Below are positions 35,246-42,884 of a stretch of 64,000 nt of DNA, in pieces. The DNA lies in the NCBI RefSeq assembly GCF_000143685.1, contig NC_014328.1:806001-870000 (forward strand). Direction: 5' to 3'. A program made the translations under genes and the position numbers. A model generated the notes under the pieces. It did not search any database. It saw nothing but the letters and a program-made list of their open reading frames with translations, and was not told the DNA's origin. Each line of letters starts with the position of its first letter. Position 1 is the stretch's first letter. The DNA is from Clostridium ljungdahlii DSM 13528 (lineage in GTDB: Bacteria > Bacillota > Clostridia > Clostridiales > Clostridiaceae).

Positions 35246-38200
35246 ATGGGATTAATTAAGTCAGCTATAAAAAATAAAAAGATTGTATTATTCCTGGTGG
35301 CTATAGTTATAATTGGTGGCTTTTACTGTTATAGTGGTATTTCAAAACAGGAAACCCCGGATGTTGCATCTCCAGCAGCTATGATTACTACGGTTTATCC
35401 AGGTGCCTCATCTAGTGATATAGAAAAGTTAGTTACAAAAAAAGTTGAACAGAAAGTTGAAGAAGTTGATGGATGTGATTATGTAGAATCTTATTCAGAA
35501 AGCAATGCATCAATAGTTATTATATATTTAAACAATGATGCTGATCAAGATAAAGCCTGGAGAGATTTAAGAGACAAGGTAAAGGATTTAAAGTCTGATC
35601 TTCCAAATGGATGTAATGATAGTGAAATTAATACTAATCTTGCAGAAACGGCTGGTATCATAATAAGTATATCAGGCAATAATTATTCTTATCAACAATT
35701 AGGAAGTTATGCTGATGATATAAAGAAGCAGCTTCGTGATACTAGTGGTATTTCAAGAATAGATGTAAAAGGTAAGCAAGCTAGACAAGTAAAGGTGCAG
35801 ATAGATTGGAATAAAATAAATAAGTATCAAGTATCTGTAGCAGATGTATGTTCTGTACTAAGTGCACAAAATATAGACATACCATCTGGGTCTTTAAATT
35901 TAGTTACAGGTAAAATAAAAGTAAATACACCCGGTATGTTTAGTTCACTGCATGATATAGAAAATACTGTTGTAGGAGTTTCAAGCAGTACTGGTGAAAC
36001 CGTAAGGATCAAGGATATAGCTAAAGTATATATGGATTATGATGATGACTCAAATTATAAATTTACTGACAATGGTCAAAATGCAGTATTACTTGCGGGA
36101 TATTTTCAAAAAAATAAAAATATAGTTCCAATAGGAAAAGATATAACAAAAAAATTAGATACGATAAAAAAGCAGATGCCAAAGGATTTAACTATAGATG
36201 AGATTACTTTTCAGCCTAAAGATGTAAGCGATTCTGTCTCTTTCTTTATGAAAAATCTAAGAGATGGAATAATACTTGTAATTGTAACTGTTCTTATAGG
36301 TATGGGCTTTAGAAATTCAATGGTAGTATCTGCAGTTATACCTATATCAATATGTATGACATTTATCATTATGTATGCACTTGGAATTAAAGTTGAGCAG
36401 ATGTCAACTACGGCACTTATTATAGCCCTTGGAATACTTGTTGATGATGCCATAGTAATAGGAGATGTCATACAGGTTGGAATAGATGAAGGCATGACAA
36501 GGGATGAAGCAGCATTTAATGGCATAAAGAAGCTGTTTGTTCCAGTATTTACATCTACTCTAATTATTGTGGGAGCTTTTTTACCTCTATTATCAATATC
36601 AGGAGAAGTAGGTGAGTTTTTAAAAAGCCTGCCGCAGGTTGTTATAATATGTGTAATTTGCTCTTATTTATCGGCATTGTTTGTAACACCAGCTATGTCT
36701 TCCTTGTTTTTTAGAAAGAGCAAGGAGAGCAAACGGGAAAATCCAATTCGTAGGATGTTTGAGAATCTTTTAAAATATGGACTTAAGCACAAGAAGACTA
36801 TCATTGGGGCAGCACTAGCTGTTTTTGCAGTAGCATTAATTTTAATTAATACATTGGGAATGCAGCTTTTTCCATATGTAGATAAGAATGAAGTATACAT
36901 AGATGTTGCAAATGAGAAATTTGACGATATAAAAAGTACTAGCAAGCTTGTAAAAAATATAGAAGGCGTATTAAAACAGCAAAAAGAGGTTACAGCTTAT
37001 ACTTCAGCTATAGGTGGTGGCATGCCTCCATTTTATGTAACACTGCCTACAGTTAATCCTTCTAATGATGTAGCTCAAATTATGGTAAAAGTAGATTTGG
37101 ATAAGACTAAAAAGTTTAAGACAAGACAGGAATTGGTTGAACATATTCAAGAAGAACTGGATAGTAAAATTTCAGGAGGTACAGCTACAGTAAAACAACT
37201 TGAAGAAGCAGTACCTATAGGGGCACCAGTGCGCTTGAGAATTACTGGAGATGATTTAGATCAGATTGAGAATGCTTCCGAAAAAATACAGCAGCAATTA
37301 AAAAATATACCTGGAACTATGAATATAAGAGATGATGCAGCTAAAAAAAGTTATCAATATGAAATAAATATAGATGAAGATAGAGCATCACAACTTGGGT
37401 TATTGAAATCGGATATTCTGCAGCAGATAAATATTGCACTTAAAGGTTATACAGCTTCTGTTTATAGGAAAAATGGTAGTGAATATGATATCATGGTTAA
37501 AACAAATATTTCATCTGTAGGAGACCTTAAAAATTTATATATTGAATCAAGTATTACCAAGAACAAGGTGCCTTTATATGAGGTAGCATCTATTAAGCTT
37601 AACTCAGAGTTGGATGAGATAAAACATTATAAAGAAGACAGAACTATAACTGTTTATAGTGATGTTAAAAGTGGATATAATTCAGTTGATATAGAAAATG
37701 CATTAAAGCAAAAAATAGATGGAATGAATTTAGACCCAGTAAAAGTTATATATGATGGAGAAAAGGCTCAAATAAGTAAGTACTTTACAAGCCTTGGCAT
37801 AGCAGGTGTACTTATTTTAGCAATAGTATATATACTTTTATTTGTTCAGTTTAAATCATTTGTACAACCTCTTGTAATAATGTGTGCACTGCCGCTGTCT
37901 CTTATAGGAGTGTCAATAGGACTTCACGCATTTGGGATGGACCTGTCACTTACGGCTTTTATGGGTGTAATAAGTTTAATTGGAGTTGTTATAAGAAATG
38001 CCATACTTCTTATTGAATATATAAATAATGGAAGAGAAGATGGGCTTTCTGTGGAGGATGCTTGTATGTATGCTGTAAGTCAAAGATTCAGACCTATAAT
38101 ATTGAGTTCTGTAGCAACTATTACAGCACTTATACCACTAGCATTTTCAAGAAGTGCACTGTTTGGTCCTATGTCGGTTGCTATGATGTTTGGTCTTTTA

Positions 38201-38287
38201 ACAGCTACTTTCTTAACATTTATTGTCGTTCCAGTAATTTATTCTTTAGTAAATAATAAACTTGAAGGTAGAGTAAAAAAATTATAA
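35246..38287 (+). CDS. RND-family efflux permease (AcrB/MexB-like)
   Basis: A 1013-residue transporter with the RND layout: one N-terminal membrane helix, a large extracytoplasmic loop, six helices, a second large loop and five helices. The proton-relay pair D400–D401 lies in ALGILVDDAIVIGDV in the fourth helix. A pseudo-repeat has VSLIGVVIRNAILLIEYINNG in the second half. It would export drugs or other hydrophobic compounds using the proton gradient. It forms an operon with the adaptor, under probable TetR control. The length matches Gram-positive RND proteins of the HAE1 group. Confidence 0.92.
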   Translation: MGLIKSAIKNKKIVLFLVAIVIIGGFYCYSGISKQETPDVASPAAMITTVYPGASSSDIEKLVTKKVEQKVEEVDGCDYVESYSESNASIVIIYLNNDADQDKAWRDLRDKVKDLKSDLPNGCNDSEINTNLAETAGIIISISGNNYSYQQLGSYADDIKKQLRDTSGISRIDVKGKQARQVKVQIDWNKINKYQVSVADVCSVLSAQNIDIPSGSLNLVTGKIKVNTPGMFSSLHDIENTVVGVSSSTGETVRIKDIAKVYMDYDDDSNYKFTDNGQNAVLLAGYFQKNKNIVPIGKDITKKLDTIKKQMPKDLTIDEITFQPKDVSDSVSFFMKNLRDGIILVIVTVLIGMGFRNSMVVSAVIPISICMTFIIMYALGIKVEQMSTTALIIALGILVDDAIVIGDVIQVGIDEGMTRDEAAFNGIKKLFVPVFTSTLIIVGAFLPLLSISGEVGEFLKSLPQVVIICVICSYLSALFVTPAMSSLFFRKSKESKRENPIRRMFENLLKYGLKHKKTIIGAALAVFAVALILINTLGMQLFPYVDKNEVYIDVANEKFDDIKSTSKLVKNIEGVLKQQKEVTAYTSAIGGGMPPFYVTLPTVNPSNDVAQIMVKVDLDKTKKFKTRQELVEHIQEELDSKISGGTATVKQLEEAVPIGAPVRLRITGDDLDQIENASEKIQQQLKNIPGTMNIRDDAAKKSYQYEINIDEDRASQLGLLKSDILQQINIALKGYTASVYRKNGSEYDIMVKTNISSVGDLKNLYIESSITKNKVPLYEVASIKLNSELDEIKHYKEDRTITVYSDVKSGYNSVDIENALKQKIDGMNLDPVKVIYDGEKAQISKYFTSLGIAGVLILAIVYILLFVQFKSFVQPLVIMCALPLSLIGVSIGLHAFGMDLSLTAFMGVISLIGVVIRNAILLIEYINNGREDGLSVEDACMYAVSQRFRPIILSSVATITALIPLAFSRSALFGPMSVAMMFGLLTATFLTFIVVPVIYSLVNNKLEGRVKKL

Positions 38288-38393
38288 AGATTTATTTACA
38301 TTACAATAGAAAGTTACATATTATATACAAACACATTAAAATGCAAATAAAGAGTAACTTAGAATGATAAATTATTGAGGGAGTGAGTTTGTA

Positions 38394-38807
38394 ATGTTAA
38401 CACTTAAATGTAATGCAAAATTGGATGGAACATTTAAAGTATGTGCTAAAGTAGGAAATCATGAATACATTATGGACCATTCAATTGAGAATGGCGGAAA
38501 GGATGAAGGTGCCATACCAGGTCAAATGCTATTAGTGGCTTTAGCTGGATGCAAATTAATGGTGATAAGTAGTTATGCTCAGAAAAGGAGAATTACTTTA
38601 GAAGAATGTGAGGCTCAAATCACTGGTGATTTTGATGAAATTAAAAATGGAATAGGTTTAAATATCAAAGTAGATATCTTAGTTAAAACAGATGCAGATG
38701 ACAAAGAAATTAAAAAGATGAACGATTTTGTTGATAAAAATTGTAGTATTGCAGCCATCTTATCCCAGCCTAACATTGTCGAAGGACAAATAAAAAGAAA
38801 AAAGTGA
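38394..38807 (+). CDS. OsmC-family protein
   Basis: A 137-residue OsmC/Ohr-superfamily protein. Visible features are GAIPGQMLLVALAGCKLMVI, with the conserved Cys in the helix, and a C-terminal VDKNCSIAAILSQP with the second Cys, the pair used for thiol-dependent peroxide reduction in this superfamily. Subfamily and substrate are uncertain. GAGGGAG lies before the ATG. It is about 100 bp from the RND genes and may be transcribed separately. Confidence 0.82.
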   Translation: MLTLKCNAKLDGTFKVCAKVGNHEYIMDHSIENGGKDEGAIPGQMLLVALAGCKLMVISSYAQKRRITLEECEAQITGDFDEIKNGIGLNIKVDILVKTDADDKEIKKMNDFVDKNCSIAAILSQPNIVEGQIKRKK

Positions 38808-38876
38808 TATTTTATTAGTAAATAATAGGTTATATTAATCTTTATATATTATTTTGAGAATAGAATTATTTTGGGT

Positions 38877-38911
38877 ACACACTTATACTTTTAAAAAATA
38901 TATAAGTGTGT
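38877..38911. terminator. Hairpin after osmC-like gene
   Basis: ACACACTTATA and TATAAGTGTGT form a perfect 11-bp stem with an A/T loop. No clear T run follows on the plus strand, so it may be a terminator or an operator for the next gene. Confidence 0.5.
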
Positions 38912-39003
38912 ATTAGTATGAGTAAAAAATCTGTAATATTGAACCTGTGAGAAAAAACTATTATAATAAATATACTAATTAGGAAGGGGGTCGTTATAAA
39001 AAT

Positions 39004-39870
39004 ATGAAATTTATTATGAAATTTATAAAAAAAGATGACATTATAAATGTAGTGCTTATTATTTTGGGAAGTTTTTTGGGATGTATTAGTGTCAACATGT
39101 TTTTAACTCATGCTCATTTATTAAGCGGTGGTGTTACTGGAATAGCTTTAATAATACAGTATTTATTTAAAATACAAGCAGGATATGTTGTACTTATATT
39201 AAATATTCCTTTATTTATTTTAAGCATAATAAAATTAAATAAACGATTTACTATCTATTCATTGATAGGCATGTTAACATTTTCAATAGGATTAATTCTT
39301 ACACAACCTATATCAAATATATTACATATTAATGATAATTTACTTTATTGTATTTATGGTGGAGTTTTAAATGGAATAGGATTTGGCATTGTTTTTTCAT
39401 ATCATGGGTCTACAGGTGGTTTGGATATAATAGCTATGCTCATTAGAAAAAAGCATTCTAATTTTGATATAGGAAAAATATCTTTTTATATAAATCTTAT
39501 TATAGTTTCTATTAGTGCTTTTATATTTGGAATACCTAATGCTCTTTATACGTTAATAGCTATGTATTTAACATCTGCTGTACTCGATAAAGTAGTACAA
39601 GGGTTATATAAATCTAAATCGGTAATCATTATTACTGATAAAGAAAGAGATGTTACTAAACATATACTTGAAGACCTTAACCGTGGAGTAACAATGCTCT
39701 ATGGAGAAGGTGCCTATACGGAAAAACAAAAAAAGATACTCTTTTGTATAATTCCTTTATCTCAGTTACCTGAATTAAAAAAGATTGTTACTTCTTGTGA
39801 TAAAAAAGCTTTTATAAGTATATCTGATGCTTCTGAAATAATGGGAAAAGGATTTAAAAGAGCTATATAA
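39004..39870 (+). CDS. YitT-family membrane protein
   Basis: A 288-residue protein with five hydrophobic segments (YitT membrane domain, with HLLSGGVTGIALIIQY and GSTGGLDIIAMLI) and a C-terminal soluble DUF2179 domain (VTKHILEDLNRGVTMLYGEG, EKKILFCIIP-like). The family is widespread in Firmicutes; its transport function is not established. AGGAAGGGGG is upstream of ATG 39004. The stop codon is the first triplet of a structured repeat. Confidence 0.88.
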   Translation: MKFIMKFIKKDDIINVVLIILGSFLGCISVNMFLTHAHLLSGGVTGIALIIQYLFKIQAGYVVLILNIPLFILSIIKLNKRFTIYSLIGMLTFSIGLILTQPISNILHINDNLLYCIYGGVLNGIGFGIVFSYHGSTGGLDIIAMLIRKKHSNFDIGKISFYINLIIVSISAFIFGIPNALYTLIAMYLTSAVLDKVVQGLYKSKSVIIITDKERDVTKHILEDLNRGVTMLYGEGAYTEKQKKILFCIIPLSQLPELKKIVTSCDKKAFISISDASEIMGKGFKRAI

Positions 39871-40107
39871 ACAGAGTTCTTGGCATCAGATGGAGTTTTG
39901 ACTCCACCTGATGCTTATTAACAGGATTCTTAGTGATTCAGCACTTAGAAGGCGTTATCCTTTAGGAAAAATCGTTATCCAGGGACATAGCTGATCTTTA
40001 CTCCCACTTGGAAAAAAGCAGATATTCCAAATCTTTGATTTGGTGATAGTCGCTTTCGCTGTGCGCGTGGGAGTATTAGATCAGGTAGTCATCGGATAAA
40101 AATAAGA
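39868..40107 (+). ncRNA. Highly structured ~240-nt element, possibly a HEARO/omega-RNA-like orphan
   Basis: There is no coding potential but dense pairing. GCATCAGATGGAGT (39883–39896) pairs with ACTCCACCTGATGC (39901–39914), with one mismatch. A second stem joins CTGATCTTTACTCCCAC (39991–40007) to GTGGGAGTATTAGATCAG (40067–40084). Smaller hairpins inside include CCAAATC/GATTTGG and GTCGC with GTGCGCG. It is more GC-rich than its surroundings. The order of a 5' hairpin, an ACAGG word, and GGGACATAGCTGATC recalls the layout of IscB-associated omega RNAs (HEARO), but no iscB or tnpB is present. A 66-nt exact partial copy lies at 47772–47837. Confidence 0.5.
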
Positions 40108-40110
40108 GAA

Positions 40111-40150
40111 GGGATTTTTATAATAGTTATGTTATAGAAGTCCTTTTTTA
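40111..40150 (+). terminator. Terminator (TAGTTAT-loop family)
   Basis: GGGATTTTTATAA and TTATAGAAGTCC pair around TAGTTATG and run into six Ts. The loop TAATAGTTATGTTA is identical to that at 22061–22099. It follows the structured element directly, consistent with that element being the 3' end of a transcript. Confidence 0.8.
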
Positions 40151-40344
40151 GTATTTGTAAAACTGTAATGGACTTTTTTGGATTAAAAGAGTAAGCTTTG
40201 TCAATTACTTTTATTATGTAAAGGAATTAAATTTGGGCACGATATATAACTCAAATGTAATTTAGTTAATGGGGGGTATAACTAAATTGATGTAAATTAA
40301 TTTAAAATATGTAAACAATTTAAACTTAGAAGGAAATAATATTT

Positions 40345-41151
40345 ATAGATGAAACATGGATGCCTTCAATGCAGCATTCACAAAATATTAGCGATATGAC
40401 TTCTGATTTTAGGGTTTTAGAGTATGAACATATAATTGCTACGGATTCTAATACAATGAATGAAAAGGAATAAGAAATGCAAAGCAAAATTACTCAGATA
40501 AAAAGTGAAATTAAATCATGTGAAAAGTATCTCTATAATACTCAAGACAAAAATTTAATTCAGGATGTTAAGAGTGAGTGGAATAAGTATATTGATATGC
40601 ATAAACAAGTTATACAGTTAAGTAGAGAATTGAAGAAGGATGATGCTATGAAAACAAAGATGAAATTGGTGAATTAGCTGTAAGCTTAAATAAATTTATA
40701 TTCAATATAAAAGAAATAATGAAGGGAGTTAATGAAGCAATTGAAAAAGTTATTTTGATAAATGAGGATATAAATAATAATGTTAATGAATTGTCAAATA
40801 ATATACAAGATGTATCTGCAACAACGGAAGAAATTGCAGCGGGAATGCAGAAGACAGCAGCTTCTTCAGAGAAAATGGCTGCTACATCAGAGGAGCCTGG
40901 AAAAGCTATAGAGGATATTGCAAAGAAATTTTAGTAGTACTTCAAAGCACCTTTCAACATCAGTAAATGATATGGTAAGAACTATAGATCAGCTAGCTGA
41001 AGCTTCATCACAGGGAGCTGAAGGTACAACAAATGTTGCTAAAAAGATAGATGATGTTAATTCTAAAACTAACAGTATAGTTGAACAAATAGCAATGTCA
41101 AGTGAGAGCATGGGAAAATTAAAAGAAGAAATAAGTAAATTTAAGTTATAG
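40345..41151 (+). pseudogene. Methyl-accepting chemotaxis protein, broken
   Basis: The pieces are an N-terminal ligand-domain fragment (DETWMPSMQHSQNISDM), an in-frame TAA after NEKE, and a helical stretch to ELKKDDAMK. The second membrane helix and first part of HAMP are then deleted (about 40650). A frame change leads to DEIGELAVSLNKFI, a signalling domain (SATTEEIAAGMQKTAASSE), and another frameshift near 40930 before SVNDMVRTIDQLAEASSQG. The conserved hairpin tip is absent. The receptor cannot be functional. Confidence 0.8.
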
Positions 41152-41233
41152 AATTAGTATCTTTTTAGAGTAAGATGTTACTATTTTATTACAATATATT
41201 TAAAGCCATATAAGTTAGGGAGGAAATTATTTT

Positions 41234-41938
41234 ATGAAACATAAAGTAATAACTATAACACTTGTACTTATTATAGTTGGCAGTATTGCTTTGGTATTAG
41301 GATGTGAAAATCAATCTAAGACATCAACTAATAGTACAAGTAGTAATTCGAATATGAAGGCTTCAACTAATAAAGATACAGATAAATCGGCTGCTAAGCA
41401 AGAGATTAAGCAGAGGCAGGTTCAGGGAAAAGTAACAGATTTGGGAGCCGGTACATTTACAGTAGGGAAAGATATAGAAGAAGGATTATATGATGTCACT
41501 CCAGCAGATGGACAAGGCAATTTTATAATTCAAAATACGCAGCAACCAGATTTAACTGTAAATGAGATTTTAGGAAATGTAGGAGATATGGGTATTTCTA
41601 AAGCAAGGGTCAAGCTCGTAAAAGATGAACAAATACAATTAGAAGGTATAAACAAAACACATTTTGAACCTGTTACAGCTCCATTTATTACAGAACATAA
41701 GGCAACGTCACTTTATAGTGGAAGGTGGAGTGTAGGAGAAGATATTGGTAGTGGAAGATATGTAGTGACACCAGTAGTTGGAGAAGGAAATTTTATAGTT
41801 TACAGTAAGAATGAGATGCCTAAAGTAAATGAAATTTTAGGAAATTCTGGAGTGAAACAAGTAACTGTAAATTTAGATGATGGAGATATAATTACAATAA
41901 TGTCATTAAATCAAGTTGATTTTGCACCTCAAAAATAA
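41234..41938 (+). CDS. Lipoprotein with two repeated beta domains
   Basis: A 234-residue secreted lipoprotein: signal peptide with lipobox LVLGC (Cys near residue 27), a Ser/Thr/Asn/Lys linker, then two similar units of about 70 residues. Unit one has TVGKDIEEGLYDVTPADGQG and NEILGNVG; unit two has SVGEDIGSGRYVVTPVVGEG and NEILGNSG, ending in a hydrophobic strand. The duplicated fold suggests ligand binding at the cell surface; the function is unknown. GGGAGG precedes the ATG. It is a single gene with its own terminator, upstream of an ABC transporter operon. Confidence 0.75.
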   Translation: MKHKVITITLVLIIVGSIALVLGCENQSKTSTNSTSSNSNMKASTNKDTDKSAAKQEIKQRQVQGKVTDLGAGTFTVGKDIEEGLYDVTPADGQGNFIIQNTQQPDLTVNEILGNVGDMGISKARVKLVKDEQIQLEGINKTHFEPVTAPFITEHKATSLYSGRWSVGEDIGSGRYVVTPVVGEGNFIVYSKNEMPKVNEILGNSGVKQVTVNLDDGDIITIMSLNQVDFAPQK

Positions 41939-41943
41939 TATAG

Positions 41944-41980
41944 AAACCCCAACTTAATTTTAAGTTGGGGTTTTGTTTTG
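41944..41980 (+). terminator. Rho-independent terminator after lipoprotein gene
   Basis: AAACCCCAACTTAA and TTAAGTTGGGGTTTT form a strong stem of 14 bp followed by Ts. Confidence 0.9.
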
Positions 41981-42034
41981 ATGTGAAAAATAATCTAGAT
42001 TTTATAATATGAGTTTAAATTGCAAAATTGTATA

Positions 42035-42050
42035 CTTACAGAAATGTAAG
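42035..42050. promoter_or_regulatory. Candidate regulatory palindrome upstream of ABC operon
   Basis: CTTACAGAAATGTAAG is a perfect 6-bp inverted repeat with a four-base centre, 135 bp before the ABC ATPase gene. Further GTAAGC and GCTTAC half-sites follow between 42066 and 42095. It is a reasonable target for the response regulator encoded downstream. Confidence 0.35.
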
Positions 42051-42184
42051 ATTCACGTTTTAATTGTAAGCATCTAGTTATTGTTGTAGCTTACTTAAAA
42101 AAATATAATAGATTAAGAAAATATAATAAAAAATTTTTTGTTTAGTCACTTAAAGTAAATTAGGATATAGAGGGGGATAACAAT

Positions 42185-42865
42185 ATGGATGAAATATTAA
42201 AAGTTGAAAGCTTATCGAAGACTTATGGCAAGGGAGAAAATAAAGTTGAAGCTCTAAAGAATGTATCATTTACTATTAATAGAGGTGAATTTGTAGCAAT
42301 AATAGGGGCATCTGGTTCTGGAAAAAGTACACTTCTACATATGCTGGGAGGACTTGACAGGCCAACATCAGGAAAAGTGTATATAGAAAATGAAGATATA
42401 TATAAGTTAAATGAAGAAAAATTAGCTATATTTAGGAGAAGAAATATTGGGTTTGTATTTCAATTTTTTAATCTCATACCAGTTTTAAATGTAGAAGAAA
42501 ACATATCTCTTCCATCACTTTTGGATAGGGAGAAAGCAGATAAAGGTTACTTAGATGAAGTAATAAGTATGCTTGGATTAAAAGAAAGGGTAACTCACCT
42601 TCCATCCGAGCTATCAGGAGGTCAGCAGCAGAGGGTATCAATTGGGAGGGCTCTTATAAATAAACCTGCACTTATACTTGCAGATGAACCAACTGGAAAT
42701 TTAGACAGCAAAAATAGTAAAGAAGTAATAGAACTTTTAAAGTTATCATCAAAAAAATATAATCAAACTCTAATTATCATAACTCATGATATAAATGTAG
42801 CAGAGCAAGCAGATAGGGTTATTACTATATTTGATGGGGAAATAAAATCGGATAAATCAATCTAA
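42185..42865 (+). CDS. ABC transporter ATPase (MacB/BceA/LolD type)
   Basis: A 226-residue nucleotide-binding subunit: Walker A GASGSGKST, Q-loop FQFFNLIP, signature LSGGQQQRVSIGRAL, Walker B LILADEPTGNLDS and the H-loop THD. The LSGGQQQR signature and ~225-residue size are those of ATPases paired with FtsX-like permeases. The permease gene follows after 19 bp. GAGGGGG lies before the ATG. Together with the two-component genes downstream it suggests a peptide-sensing or detoxification module. Confidence 0.93.
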   Translation: MDEILKVESLSKTYGKGENKVEALKNVSFTINRGEFVAIIGASGSGKSTLLHMLGGLDRPTSGKVYIENEDIYKLNEEKLAIFRRRNIGFVFQFFNLIPVLNVEENISLPSLLDREKADKGYLDEVISMLGLKERVTHLPSELSGGQQQRVSIGRALINKPALILADEPTGNLDSKNSKEVIELLKLSSKKYNQTLIIITHDINVAEQADRVITIFDGEIKSDKSI

Positions 42866-42884
42866 AGTAGGGAGGTGATATAAG

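Noticed and set aside
40477..41151. Three small ORFs as separate genes
   Set aside because: Read together they form one chemoreceptor with a stop, a deletion and frameshifts.
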